Position numbers and translations under genes: made by a program
Origin: Caballeronia peredens
Lineage (GTDB): Bacteria > Pseudomonadota > Gammaproteobacteria > Burkholderiales > Burkholderiaceae
Assembly: GCA_001544595.2 (NCBI GenBank)
Contig: FCOH02000013.1
Span: forward strand, 1-64,000
Reading direction: 5' to 3'
Length of the DNA: 64,000 nucleotides
In this document: one piece after another, positions 35,738 to 44,430 of the stretch
How the letters are laid out: the number at the start of each line of letters is the position of its first letter
Position numbering within the stretch: position 1 is the first letter of the stretch
Notes under the pieces: model-generated
Database searches by the model: none
What the model saw: only the letters and a program-made list of their open reading frames with translations
Told to the model about the DNA's origin: nothing

Positions 35738-35741
35738 CAAC

Positions 35742-35796
35742 GGCTTAAGCGTGGCCTAAGCGTTTCCTAAGCATGTCTTAAGCGTGTCTTAATCGC
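35742..35796. repeat. 11-bp tandem repeat, five units
   Basis: Units GGCTTAAGCGT, GGCCTAAGCGT, TTCCTAAGCAT, GTCTTAAGCGT, GTCTTAATCGC lie end to end in the 72-bp gap between the converging RNase H-like and SDR genes. Confidence 0.8.
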
Positions 35797-35809
35797 CGCC
35801 GCGTCAAAG

Positions 35810-36553
35810 TCACGGCAATTCGCGGACATCGGCGGTCGGCGTGTCGCCGAAGCCATCGCTCAGCAAATAATCGATCAGCTTGCGCGCCGATTGTTCGGGC
35901 GTCGCGAGCTGGCCGTCGCGCTTCAGCGCATCGAAGCGTTCGCGCAACGGGAAGCGGTCGGTGCCGATGCCGCGGATTTCCGCCTGCATGTCCGTGTCGA
36001 CGACGCCCGGCGCCACGCTGCAAATGCGCAGCGCCCGGTTGTCGTCGAGCGCGACCGCGCGGGCGTGCTGATCGAGCGCGGCCTTGGTCGCGCAGTAGAT
36101 GCTCCATCCGGGATAGGCATTGCGGGCCGCGCCGCTCGAAATATGCACGATGCGCGTGTCCGCGGCTTGCGCGCTCGCCTGCGTCAGCGCGGCGGACAGC
36201 ATCAACGGGGCAGCGACGTTCACGCTGACCGCGCGCGCAACCTCCGCCGCGTCCTGGTCGGCGAGGGTGCCGACCGGCGCGAGCACGCCCGCATTGTTGA
36301 CGAGCAGCACGCGCGGCGCGCCCGACACGAACCGATGCAGTGCGCCGCTCGCAAGCCAGCCGGCGAGTGCGGACAGATCGGCGAGATCGAGTTCGATTTC
36401 GTGCAGCGCGCCGGGATGGCGCGCGGCGAGAGCGGTGTTGCGTTTACGCGAGATCGCGAGCACGTCGGCGCCTTGCGCGAGCAGAATTTCGGTAAGCGCG
36501 GCGCCGAGCCCGCGGGTGTGGCCGGTGACGACGGCGCAAGTCTTGTTTGGCAT
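35810..36553 (-). CDS. Short-chain dehydrogenase/reductase
   Basis: A 247-residue SDR. N-terminal nucleotide-binding motif TGHTRGLGAAL, NNAG in LLVNNAGVLAPVG, and the active-site YCATKAALDQHA (Tyr-x3-Lys). Cytosolic NAD(P)-dependent oxidoreductase; substrate unknown, most like the sepiapterin reductase/YueD group that carries an N-terminal TGHTRGLG. The ATG at 36553 (MPNKTCAVVTG) was preferred to a far-upstream in-frame start that would add 55 unrelated residues. Confidence 0.9.
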   Translation of the reverse strand: MPNKTCAVVTGHTRGLGAALTEILLAQGADVLAISRKRNTALAARHPGALHEIELDLADLSALAGWLASGALHRFVSGAPRVLLVNNAGVLAPVGTLADQDAAEVARAVSVNVAAPLMLSAALTQASAQAADTRIVHISSGAARNAYPGWSIYCATKAALDQHARAVALDDNRALRICSVAPGVVDTDMQAEIRGIGTDRFPLRERFDALKRDGQLATPEQSARKLIDYLLSDGFGDTPTADVRELP

Positions 36554-36772
36554 GGGGCGGAATCGGATTGGCTGAAGGCGTCTCGATTCTAGCCGCAAGC
36601 AAGCAGGCGCATCGGATATGCTCAATGGCGCCGTTCCGGCAAGACAAAAAACGTGTGAGACGGTCGTTCGTTGGTTCCAGGACACAGAAGCGGGCGACTG
36701 TGTTTTTTCGACTGACAAGCGCCGTCACAGAACTGACAATATTTTTAGAACGAAGAACCACCGGAGACGTCC

Positions 36773-37945
36773 ATGCCGCTACGCCGCAAAGCCTTCCGAA
36801 CTGCGCCGTCGACGTCCGAGCCGGCGCTCGCCATCGCGCCCCGGTCGATTTCACGGGCGATGCCGGCGGTCGTCTGCACATTGCTCGCCGGCGTGCCCGC
36901 GGCGGCATATGCGCAGAGTTCGGTGACCTTGTACGGCGAACTCGACACGGGCTTGTCCTATGTCAACAACGTCGGCGGCCATTCGCAATATCAGCTTACG
37001 ACCGGCACCGTCGACGGCAGCTACTGGGGTCTGCAAGGATCGGAGGATCTGGGCGGCGGCGCGCGGGCCATCTTCCGGCTAGAACGCGGCTTGTCCGTCG
37101 CGACGGGCGAGGGCATCAACGATCATCCGATGTACGTGGGCATCGGCAGCGACAAGCTCGGCACCGTAACTTTCGGCCGCCAGTACGACTCGATCCACGA
37201 TTATTTCCAGACCTTCACGCTGACCGGCAACAGCGGCGGCACCGCATTCGCGCACCTGCTCGACAACGACAACGCCAACAATTCGTTCCTTGCGTCGAAT
37301 TCGGTCAAGTACACGAGCGCGAGCTACGGCGGCTTCAGCTTCGGCGGCCTCTACGCGTTCTCCAATCAGGCCGGCGCGTTCGCGGATAACCGCGCCTACA
37401 GCGTCGGGGCGAGCTATTCGATGGGCGCGCTCAACGCGGGCGCGGCCTACCTGCACAACAACGGGCGCGGCAGCACGACGACCGGCGCCTACGATTCGCT
37501 CACGCTGCCCGGTTCGGCGGCGAATTCCGTCTTCACGGCGAACGTGCAGCAGCAGAACACGTTCGGCGTCGGTATGAGTTATGAGCTCGGCGAATTCACG
37601 CTGGGCGGCGCATTTTCACGCGCGATCAATTCCGGCGTCACCGATGCCGATACCGGCGACCTGATGCCGTCCCTCGCGCTCAACAATTACGAGATCAACG
37701 GCATCTACAAGCTCACGCCGGCCATCGTGCTGGCGGGCATGTACGTGTACACCAACGGCGGCGGGGCGCACTGGCACGAAGGCGCGCTGCAGGTCGACTA
37801 TCTGCTATCCAAGCGCACCGACGTCTATCTGGAATCGATCTATCAGCGCGCCTCCTCAGGCGCGCCCGCCGTGATCAACACCAACGACCCGTCGAGCGGA
37901 CGCAATCAATTGATGTTCAGCACGGGCATCCGGCACCGCTTCTGA
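36773..37945 (+). CDS. OmpC-family general porin
   Basis: A 390-residue Gram-negative porin of the Burkholderiaceae OpcP type. Mature part begins near AQSSVTLYGELDTGLSYVNN, with the typical SSVTLYG first strand, beta strands throughout, and C-terminal FSTGIRHRF ending in Phe as needed for Bam insertion. The start ATG follows GGAGACG. The signal peptide is long: about 47 residues before AQSS; an internal ATG (MPAVVCTLLAGVPAAAYAQ) would give a normal one but lacks a good ribosome site. Confidence 0.92.
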   Translation: MPLRRKAFRTAPSTSEPALAIAPRSISRAMPAVVCTLLAGVPAAAYAQSSVTLYGELDTGLSYVNNVGGHSQYQLTTGTVDGSYWGLQGSEDLGGGARAIFRLERGLSVATGEGINDHPMYVGIGSDKLGTVTFGRQYDSIHDYFQTFTLTGNSGGTAFAHLLDNDNANNSFLASNSVKYTSASYGGFSFGGLYAFSNQAGAFADNRAYSVGASYSMGALNAGAAYLHNNGRGSTTTGAYDSLTLPGSAANSVFTANVQQQNTFGVGMSYELGEFTLGGAFSRAINSGVTDADTGDLMPSLALNNYEINGIYKLTPAIVLAGMYVYTNGGGAHWHEGALQVDYLLSKRTDVYLESIYQRASSGAPAVINTNDPSSGRNQLMFSTGIRHRF

Positions 37946-38022
37946 CGCGCGAGCGAGGCTTCTGCAAGCGCGCAGCGCGTGCTAACTTGGCGGTCTCGTC
38001 CAAGCCGGTTCGCGGGTGTCTC

Positions 38023-38655
38023 ATGTCACTGCAAACTTTCTCGCTCTTCGTGCCTGCGTGCTTTGCCATCAACATGGCGTTCGGGCCCAACAACGTCCTG
38101 TCGCTTTCGAACGGCGCGCGCGACGGCGTGCGCGCGTCGGTGCTGGCGTCGTCCGGGCGGATCGTCGCGTTCGCGATCATGATCGCCATCGCGGGACTCG
38201 GGCTCGGCGCGTTGCTGCTCGCATCGCAGACGCTCTTCACCGTCATCAAGTTCGCGGGTGCCGCGTATCTCGTCTGGATCGGCGTGAAGCTGATCCGCTC
38301 GGGACCGTCGCTGGTCGTGAAGGAGGAGGGCGCGGCGCGCGGCCCGGTGAGTCTCGCGCGGCTCACGAAGCAGGAGTTCTGGGTGGCGGCGGGCAATCCG
38401 AAAGCGATTCTCGTCTTCACCGCGTTCTTTCCGCAGTTCGTCGACAGAAGCGCCTACGCGACGAGTTTCGCGATCCTCGGCGCGACATTTCTGCTGCTGG
38501 AACTGGTCGCGATCGTGATTTATGCCGCCTTGGGTGCGCGGCTCGGCTCGCTCTCGCGCGGCGCGCGCGGGTTTGCGTGGTTCAATCGCGTGAGCGGGGC
38601 GCTCATGATTGGCTTCGGCGTGATGCTTGCGTTCGTGCGCCGGCCGGCCGCCTGA
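38023..38655 (+). CDS. LysE-family exporter
   Basis: A 210-residue LysE/RhtB-type amino acid exporter with six hydrophobic helices. The conserved GPNNVLSLSNGARDG near the N-terminus, the later GAAYLVWIGVKLI, and NPKAILVFTAFFPQF are family marks. Inner membrane; substrate unknown. ATG at 38023 (MSLQTFSLFVPACF) chosen because it begins the first helix; 12 upstream codons precede it in frame. Confidence 0.9.
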   Translation: MSLQTFSLFVPACFAINMAFGPNNVLSLSNGARDGVRASVLASSGRIVAFAIMIAIAGLGLGALLLASQTLFTVIKFAGAAYLVWIGVKLIRSGPSLVVKEEGAARGPVSLARLTKQEFWVAAGNPKAILVFTAFFPQFVDRSAYATSFAILGATFLLLELVAIVIYAALGARLGSLSRGARGFAWFNRVSGALMIGFGVMLAFVRRPAA

Positions 38656-38698
38656 TCCGGCTATTTAAAACGTATATATCGATGCACGCAAAGAACCA

Positions 38699-38728
38699 TT
38701 GACGTGCACGCAGCATTCGCCCTATAAT
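38699..38728 (+). promoter_or_regulatory. Strong sigma-70-type promoter of tRNA-fMet
   Basis: TTGACG (38699-38704), 18-bp spacer, perfect TATAAT (38723-38728), 13 bp before the tRNA 5' end. Confidence 0.85.
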
Positions 38729-38741
38729 TGAATTCTTCAGA

Positions 38742-38818
<77 letters not shown>

Positions 38819-38829
38819 AGTTATCAAGC

Positions 38830-38866
38830 AAAGAGCCCGGTTCCGACCGGGCTCTTTGCTTTTGCG
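38830..38866 (+). terminator. Terminator of tRNA-fMet
   Basis: 12-bp perfect stem AAAGAGCCCGGT / ACCGGGCTCTTT with TCCG loop, followed by GCTTTTG. Confidence 0.9.
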
Positions 38867-38958
38867 CGCGCTTTTTCTTTCTCTGCGTTTCCTTCCCGCG
38901 CAAATTCACACATCTCCCTGCGCGCAACGCCGTCTAAAAATCTTGCCCAGAAGCACGA

Positions 38959-38992
38959 AAAGCCTGCATGAGCATTCACTCATGCAGGCTTT
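38959..38992. terminator. Hairpin terminator, probably for rpsU
   Basis: 14-bp perfect stem AAAGCCTGCATGAG / CTCATGCAGGCTTT with 6-nt loop. The minus strand continues TTTTCG. It is 165 bp past the rpsU stop; no other gene lies between. Confidence 0.8.
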
Positions 38993-39157
38993 GTGCGATC
39001 TTGCCAACCTGATCTTGCGATTGCCATCGATCGGGGCGCATCCGATATGCGCGAATCCGCGAGCTTTCACGCCACTTGCGCGCGAAACCGCGACCCGACC
39101 GGGCTCAGGTTGCCTTACCGAAACGCTCGAACGACGCGGGCAGGGCCCAGCGGTCGA

Positions 39158-39370
39158 TCAATAGAATTTCTTCGGCAGTTGCGCGCGACGGATCTGCTTG
39201 CGCAGACGAGCGACAGCAGCAGCTTTCTTGCGCTTGCGCTCGGTCGTCGGCTTTTCATAAGCCATGCGCGACTTGAGTTCCTGGATCAGGCCCGTACGTT
39301 CGACCGTACGGCGAAAACGACGCATGGCGACGTCGAAAGGCTCGTTCTCTTTCAGCAGTACTTTAGTCAT
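39158..39370 (-). CDS. rpsU: 30S ribosomal protein S21
   Basis: A 70-residue bS21, the full family length, very basic: [39 protein letters not shown], ending AQLPKKFY. It helps 16S rRNA anti-Shine-Dalgarno pairing with mRNA. A TACAAT -10 element is on the minus strand at 39418-39423. This copy is alone, not beside dnaG/rpoD. Confidence 0.97.
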   Translation of the reverse strand: MTKVLLKENEPFDVAMRRFRRTVERTGLIQELKSRMAYEKPTTERKRKKAAAVARLRKQIRRAQLPKKFY

Positions 39371-39533
39371 TTAAATCTCTGTTGATCTGGCCCTGCCAGA
39401 ATTTGGGGCAAAGCGCAATTGTACACTTTTTGAGAACCACGCTGCACCCTCTTTGCACGAAAGCATCTCTGCACGCGCCCGGGACTCACATCGTAGGTCG
39501 TTGATTCAAGACGACAATCCCGGAATACCCGGG

Positions 39534-39869
39534 TCAGAAGCCGCGCGAGCGCGCCGGACGGGGCGCCGGTTCGGCTTCGCGCGCGTCCGGCTGATCGATC
39601 GTCACGTCCGATTGCGCGAGCGCCACGCACGGCAAAACGAAGCCTTCGGCCTTCTCCTCGCGAGTGAGGCCCGGCCACTCCACGCGATACGCGATCTCGC
39701 CGTCGACGAGGCGGCACATGCACGCGCGGCAGGTGCCGTTGCGGCACGATCTGGGCAGCGATAGGCCCGCCTGCAGCGCGGCGTCGAGCAAGCTCACGCC
39801 CTCTTTCACCGCGACGAAATATCCCGCCGGCTCGATGACCATCGCGAAGGTGCGCGACGCGTCGCTCAC
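39534..39869 (-). CDS. [2Fe-2S] ferredoxin-like protein, GTG start
   Basis: A 111-residue plant-type ferredoxin domain. Ligands are in LPRSCRNGTCRACMCRLVDG (Cys-x5-Cys-x2-Cys pattern) with the fourth in FVLPCVALA. It carries electrons in the cytosol; partner unknown. The start is a GTG at 39869 that overlaps the yigZ stop (GTGA), so the two are translationally coupled. An internal ATG (MVIEPAGYF) is the alternative. The tail REAEPAPRPARSRGF is polar and variable. Confidence 0.87.
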   Translation of the reverse strand: MSDASRTFAMVIEPAGYFVAVKEGVSLLDAALQAGLSLPRSCRNGTCRACMCRLVDGEIAYRVEWPGLTREEKAEGFVLPCVALAQSDVTIDQPDAREAEPAPRPARSRGF

Positions 39870-40459
39870 GTCGGCATCCCGATTTCGGCGCGGCCGTTCG
39901 TCAGATCGCGCAACTCGGCGGCTGCAGGCTCGCGCGCCGCCACGGGCATGCGCACGACGAGACGCACGGTCATCTCGTATTCGGTGTGCACGAGTTCGGC
40001 GTCGTGCTGCTCGATCCAGCGGCGCACGCGCGCCTCGTCGGCATAGTCGATTGCGATGTCGATCACCCCGCGCTCGATGCGCTCGACGCGCTCGGCCTGC
40101 TGCATCGCGCGGGCAATCGCGTCCGTGTACGCGCGCACGAGCCCGCCGGCGCCCAGCTTGATGCCGCCGTAGTAGCGCACGACCGCCGCCAGCACGCCGT
40201 CGACTTCGTGATGCCGCAGCACTTCGAGAATTGGCCGGCCGGCGGTGCCGGAGGGTTCGCCGTCGTCGGACATGCCGGACTGGCCGCCCGCGAGCAGCGC
40301 CCAGCAGACGTGCGTCGCGCCCGGATGCGCCGCGCGCAGGCGTTCGAGCTCGTGCATGGCGGCCTCGCGATCCGCGACGGGAATCGCGAGCGCAATGAAG
40401 CGGCTCTTGCGCACGTCGATTTCGGCACTGACGGAAGAGGCGAGGGTGTAGGTCGGCAA
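39866..40459 (-). CDS. yigZ: YigZ/IMPACT family protein
   Basis: A protein of about 197 residues with the UPF0029/IMPACT N-terminal domain: EIDVRKSRFIALAIPV, GMSDDGEPSGTAGRPILEVL, VVRYYGGIKLGAGGLVRAYT. The C-terminal DUF1949 domain follows. Function uncertain; eukaryotic IMPACT controls translation. The start is not certain: no ATG lies near the conserved N-terminus; TTG at 40459 (LPTYTLASSVS) fits family length, while an in-frame ATG at 40570 would add 37 unrelated residues. It overlaps the ferredoxin gene by 4 bp. Confidence 0.88.
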   Translation of the reverse strand: MPTYTLASSVSAEIDVRKSRFIALAIPVADREAAMHELERLRAAHPGATHVCWALLAGGQSGMSDDGEPSGTAGRPILEVLRHHEVDGVLAAVVRYYGGIKLGAGGLVRAYTDAIARAMQQAERVERIERGVIDIAIDYADEARVRRWIEQHDAELVHTEYEMTVRLVVRMPVAAREPAAAELRDLTNGRAEIGMPT

Positions 40460-40583
40460 GGCTGAAAGGCGCGGGAGGCAAATGTCGAATTCTAGCCGCT
40501 GCGTGGCTGCTGCCGATCCGCGGTTTTGCCGCGCCTTCGTCGCTATTCGGCCGCCGGGCGCGGCGAGCATTCCGGAACGGTCG

Positions 40584-41108
40584 TCACGAAGCGCCGAGCG
40601 CCCGCTGCATCAGCACGGTATCGACCCATCGGCCGTGCTTGAAGCCGACATCGCGCAGCACGCCGACGTGATCGAAGCCGAGCCGCGCATGCAGCGCGAT
40701 CGATCCCGCGTTGCCGCTGTTGCCGATCACGGCGATCATCTGGCGCCACGGCCCGCGCTCGCATCGTTCGATGAGCGCCGTCAGCAGCGCGAGTCCGATG
40801 CCGCGTCCGCCCATGCCCGCAGCGACATACACCGAATCCTCGATCGTATGACGGTAGGCCGAACGCGGCCGGTACGCCGACGCATACGCGTAGCCCGCTG
40901 CTTCGCCGTCGATCTCGGCGACGAGATACGGCAGGCCCGCTGCAGTGATCGTCGCGTGCCGGGCGCGCAACTCGTCGGCGGAAGGCGGCGTTTCCTCGAA
41001 TGTCGCGAGCGCGTTCTCGACGTAGTGCGCGTAGATGCGCGCGATGGCGTCGAAATCGCCGGGCGCGGCGTCGCGCACGAGCGGGCGGACGGGATGATCT
41101 GAGGCCAT
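40584..41108 (-). CDS. GNAT N-acetyltransferase (phosphinothricin-acetyltransferase-like)
   Basis: A 174-residue GCN5-like acetyltransferase. The acetyl-CoA loop MGGRGIGLALLTALIE and the later GNSGNAGSIALHARLGFDHV and GFKHGRWVDTVLMQ are typical of the PAT/Bar/YwnH group that acetylates methionine sulfone, sulfoximine or related amino acids. The ATG at 41108 (MASDHPVRPLVRDA) was chosen over a longer unsupported frame. Cytosolic. Confidence 0.9.
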   Translation of the reverse strand: MASDHPVRPLVRDAAPGDFDAIARIYAHYVENALATFEETPPSADELRARHATITAAGLPYLVAEIDGEAAGYAYASAYRPRSAYRHTIEDSVYVAAGMGGRGIGLALLTALIERCERGPWRQMIAVIGNSGNAGSIALHARLGFDHVGVLRDVGFKHGRWVDTVLMQRALGAS

Positions 41109-41384
41109 GTTCTGCGATCCGGCAGGAAGAAAAATCGAAATTACGCAGCGGCAATTTTCGCATGCTGCAGCGACGGCAAAAAAAGGGCCAGCGGGCCGTG
41201 CGGAAGCCCACCAAAAGGACGCGTTTTCGGGCAAAGAAATCGTTGAACCGGGGCGGGCGCGGCCCCTACACTAGGTCGTTTGTCCGAGACTGCACGCGGA
41301 CGGAGAAACGCACCGGTCACGTCCGGCAGGCAACAAAAAACGCACGCGAGCACACCGCCTCGCGCGGCGGACCCATAACACGCA

Positions 41385-42971
41385 ATGAACAAATTCCAAC
41401 GTGGGGCGCTGGCGGCGCTTCTGATCGTCATCGTGGTGATTGCGGCGCTCGCGCCGGCGGGGATCGGCTTTTTGTTCGCGCAGCGCAATCAGCGGCAGGA
41501 AGAGGCGACGCGCCTGAACACTGTCGCCGATGCCGCGCTCGTGCGCGCCGAGGAGCTCACGCGGCGGCTCTCGGGCGCGCTCGGCGAGATCGGCAAGGTC
41601 GCGGCGGCGCCGTGCTCGCCGCCGTATCTGCGGGAATTGCGGCGCATCGCGCTCACGCATGAGCAGGTGCGCGACGCGGGCGCGTACGATCGCGACGGCC
41701 GTTGGCAATGCTCGTCGCTGCTCGGTGCGGTAGCGGCGGGCACGCTCGACGGGCTCACGCTCCCGGCGCCCGACTGGCGTTCGCGCGACGGTCTCATGGC
41801 GTGGTACGGCCTCGCCCGCCTGCCGGGCGGCAAGCTCTCGCTCGTCATGGGCCGCGACGGCTTCTACGTCGCGGCCGACCCGGCGCTCTACGTCGACGGT
41901 GCCGATTCGCGCGCCGATCCCGCCAGCGGCGTCGCCGTCATCAATACCGAAGTGAGCCGCGTGATCGCGACCACGCCCGCCACCGACGCCGCCGCCGTCC
42001 TCGCGGTGTATCGCACCGCGACGCCGGTGCGCGACTGCTCGCCGTACGTCGTGCGCCGCTCCGTGTCGATGCCGCTCGCGGTGGTCGTGAGCGCGCCGCA
42101 TCAGACGGTGCGGCAGCGCCTGCGAGCGCTGCCGTGGGCGTGGCTGCTCGGCGGCGTCGCGGCGGGTCTGCTGTTCGCGGGGTGGGCCGCGTTCTTCATC
42201 GTGCGCCGGCTGTCGCCGCGCGGGCAACTGAGCGACGCCGTGCGGCGGCACCAGTTCATCGTCGCGTATCAGCCGATCGTCGATCTCGCCACGCGCCGCT
42301 GCGTGGGCGCCGAAGCGCTCGTGCGCTGGAAGTATCACGACCGCATCGTGCGGCCCGATCATTTCATTCCGCTCGCCGAGCATCGCGGGCTGATTCAGGC
42401 GATCACGGATCAGGTGCTCGACACCGTGCTGCTGGAACTCGGCGATTTCCTCGGGCGCTATGGCGAGTACTACGTGTCGGTGAATCTCTCCGCGTCCGAT
42501 CTCACGACGCATCGCTTCCTCGACGTGCTCGGTCCCGCCATCGCGCGGCAGGGCGTGCGCCCGCAGCAGATCCGCATCGAGGCGACGGAACGCAGTTTTC
42601 TCGACGCCGACGCGGCCAAGGAAGTCATCAGCGCGTTCCGGGACGCGGGCCACGCCGTCTATCTCGACGATTTCGGCACCGGTTATTCGAGCCTGTCGCA
42701 TCTGCAGAACTTTCGCATCGACGGGCTGAAGATCGACAAGTCGTTCGTCGATACGGTCGGACAGGACGCGGCGTCGAGCAGCGTCGCCTCGCATATCATC
42801 GACATGGCGGTGACGCTCGACGTGCAGGTCATCGCCGAGGGCATCGAGCGCGAGGAGCAGGCGGCCTATCTGCATGCGCGCGGCGCGCAGTTCGGGCAGG
42901 GCTGGCTGTTCTCGGCGCCGCTGACGGCCGCCGAATTCATCCGCTACGCGGGCAGGACGCGCGGCGCTTGA
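41385..42971 (+). CDS. CSS-motif EAL-domain cyclic-di-GMP phosphodiesterase
   Basis: A 528-residue inner-membrane enzyme. TM1 at about 8-32, a periplasmic CSS-motif domain with CSS at about 108-110 (RWQCSSLLG) and further Cys (APCSPP, RDCSPY), TM2 at about 248-270, then an EAL domain (280-525). Catalytic motifs are complete: AEALVRW (EAL signature), NLSASDL, IEATERSFLD, LDDFGTGYSSL and IDGLKIDKSFVD. It hydrolyses c-di-GMP; E. coli relatives sense periplasmic redox through the Cys pair. No GGDEF domain. Confidence 0.94.
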   Translation: MNKFQRGALAALLIVIVVIAALAPAGIGFLFAQRNQRQEEATRLNTVADAALVRAEELTRRLSGALGEIGKVAAAPCSPPYLRELRRIALTHEQVRDAGAYDRDGRWQCSSLLGAVAAGTLDGLTLPAPDWRSRDGLMAWYGLARLPGGKLSLVMGRDGFYVAADPALYVDGADSRADPASGVAVINTEVSRVIATTPATDAAAVLAVYRTATPVRDCSPYVVRRSVSMPLAVVVSAPHQTVRQRLRALPWAWLLGGVAAGLLFAGWAAFFIVRRLSPRGQLSDAVRRHQFIVAYQPIVDLATRRCVGAEALVRWKYHDRIVRPDHFIPLAEHRGLIQAITDQVLDTVLLELGDFLGRYGEYYVSVNLSASDLTTHRFLDVLGPAIARQGVRPQQIRIEATERSFLDADAAKEVISAFRDAGHAVYLDDFGTGYSSLSHLQNFRIDGLKIDKSFVDTVGQDAASSSVASHIIDMAVTLDVQVIAEGIEREEQAAYLHARGAQFGQGWLFSAPLTAAEFIRYAGRTRGA

Positions 42972-43020
42972 TCGCGGCCGAATCGGCCTCACTTAGCTGG
43001 TTTCCCGACGAGGCACGACC

Positions 43021-43440
43021 ATGACCGCTTTTGCCACGACCGTTACCGATCAGACCGCCACCTCCTTTCTGCGCGATGTGCGTCATCCGCTGCTCGCGCT
43101 TCATCGCAGCGTGCTCGCGCATCTGCGCGCGCGCCACGAAGCCGAATTCGGACCCACGTCGCCGGGCGAATTCCTGCAAGCCGTGATCAACGGTTCGGCG
43201 TATCGCTGGCTGTCGCCGTTCTCGACATTGATCGCCGCCATCGACGACGTCCTCGACGACGACGAAGCCACGCCCGAGATGCGCATCGGGCACGCGAAGG
43301 CGGTCGTCGACATGTTCAGCGCCGGCACGCGCGATCCGGCCTTCGCCGAGCAGTTCCTGCCGCTCCTGCAGGACAGCCCGGAAATCGCGGTGGCGAACGG
43401 CCAGGTCGCGCAGATCGTGCGCACCATCGCGCGCAGCTGA
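43021..43440 (+). CDS. Hypothetical protein, 139 aa
   Basis: An acidic, soluble, mostly helical protein: RDVRHPLLALHRSVLAHLRA, GEFLQAVINGSAYRWLSPFS, LIAAIDDVLDDDEATPEMR, ending GQVAQIVRTIARS. No signal, membrane helix or Cys. The ATG at 43021 directly follows GGCACGACC. Placed 49 bp after the EAL gene in the same direction, so it may be co-transcribed. No family recognised by eye. Confidence 0.75.
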   Translation: MTAFATTVTDQTATSFLRDVRHPLLALHRSVLAHLRARHEAEFGPTSPGEFLQAVINGSAYRWLSPFSTLIAAIDDVLDDDEATPEMRIGHAKAVVDMFSAGTRDPAFAEQFLPLLQDSPEIAVANGQVAQIVRTIARS

Positions 43441-43706
43441 CCGGCCGCCGTCTATCGAAAATGCGACCTGAAATGCGCAAGTTTCGCCCGCCGCGCGCGT
43501 GCGGGTTTTCCTGCCTGTCGCGCGCGTGCAGCGTTGCGCGGCGGGCGCGCGCGGTCGACGCCGCGCCCGCCTGTCGCATGCTGCATCGCAACAATAGAAG
43601 ACGCCTGCATTTGAGCGATTGATTTTCGCTTGCGACGATCGCCGCCATTCACCGGAGCGATCGTTGTTTCGAGCGCTCCGGTTTCTTTCCGGTCGATGAA
43701 AGACAC

Positions 43707-44408
43707 ATGGAGGCGCTCTTGTTCCTGCACGGCTTCGGTCCGCTCCTCTGGGCGGGCGCCCGCCAGACGCTCGCGCTCGCGGTGCTGTCTCTCGCGGTAT
43801 CGGTGCTGCTCGGCCTTCTGGGCGCATCCGCGAAACTCTCGCGTCACGGCTCGTTGCGCGGCGTCGCGACGCTCTACACGACACTCATCCGCTCGGTGCC
43901 CGATCTCGTCCTGATGCTGCTGCTGTTCTACAGCATCCAGATCGCGGTGAACAACCTGACCGACGCGTTCGGCTGGGACCAGTTCGACATCGATCCTTTC
44001 ACCGCCGGCGTGCTCACGCTCGGCTTCATCTACGGCGCGTATTTCACCGAGACGTTTCGCGGCGCGTTTCTCGCCGTGCCGCGCGGGCAACTGGAAGCGG
44101 GCACGGCGTATGGCATGAGCGGCATGCGCGTCTTCGGCCGCATTCTCTTTCCGCAGATGATGCGTTTTGCGCTGCCGGGCATCGGCAACAACTGGCAGGT
44201 GCTCGTGAAAGCGACGGCGCTCGTGTCGATCATCGGTCTCGCCGATGTCGTGAAGGCCGCGCAGGACGCGGGCAAGAGCACGTTCAACATGTTCTTCTTC
44301 ATCATGGTCGCGGCGCTCATTTATCTCGCGATCACGAGCGCGTCGAATCTCGTGCTGATGGCGCTCGAGCGGCGCTATTCGATCGGCGTGCGGCATGCCG
44401 AACTCTGA
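43707..44408 (+). CDS. hisQ: ABC transporter permease, HisQ type (basic amino acids)
   Basis: A 233-residue polar amino acid permease with five helices. The ABC-permease EAA-like loop ETFRGAFLAVPRGQLEAGTA is clear, followed by GMSGMRVFGRILFPQMM. With HisM, the ATPase and ArgT it would import arginine, ornithine, lysine or histidine across the inner membrane. First gene of the arginine operon, 266 bp after the previous gene. In Pseudomonas the same gene is aotQ. Confidence 0.9.
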   Translation: MEALLFLHGFGPLLWAGARQTLALAVLSLAVSVLLGLLGASAKLSRHGSLRGVATLYTTLIRSVPDLVLMLLLFYSIQIAVNNLTDAFGWDQFDIDPFTAGVLTLGFIYGAYFTETFRGAFLAVPRGQLEAGTAYGMSGMRVFGRILFPQMMRFALPGIGNNWQVLVKATALVSIIGLADVVKAAQDAGKSTFNMFFFIMVAALIYLAITSASNLVLMALERRYSIGVRHAEL

Positions 44409-44430
44409 CTTCTGCTAGCGAGCCACAGCC

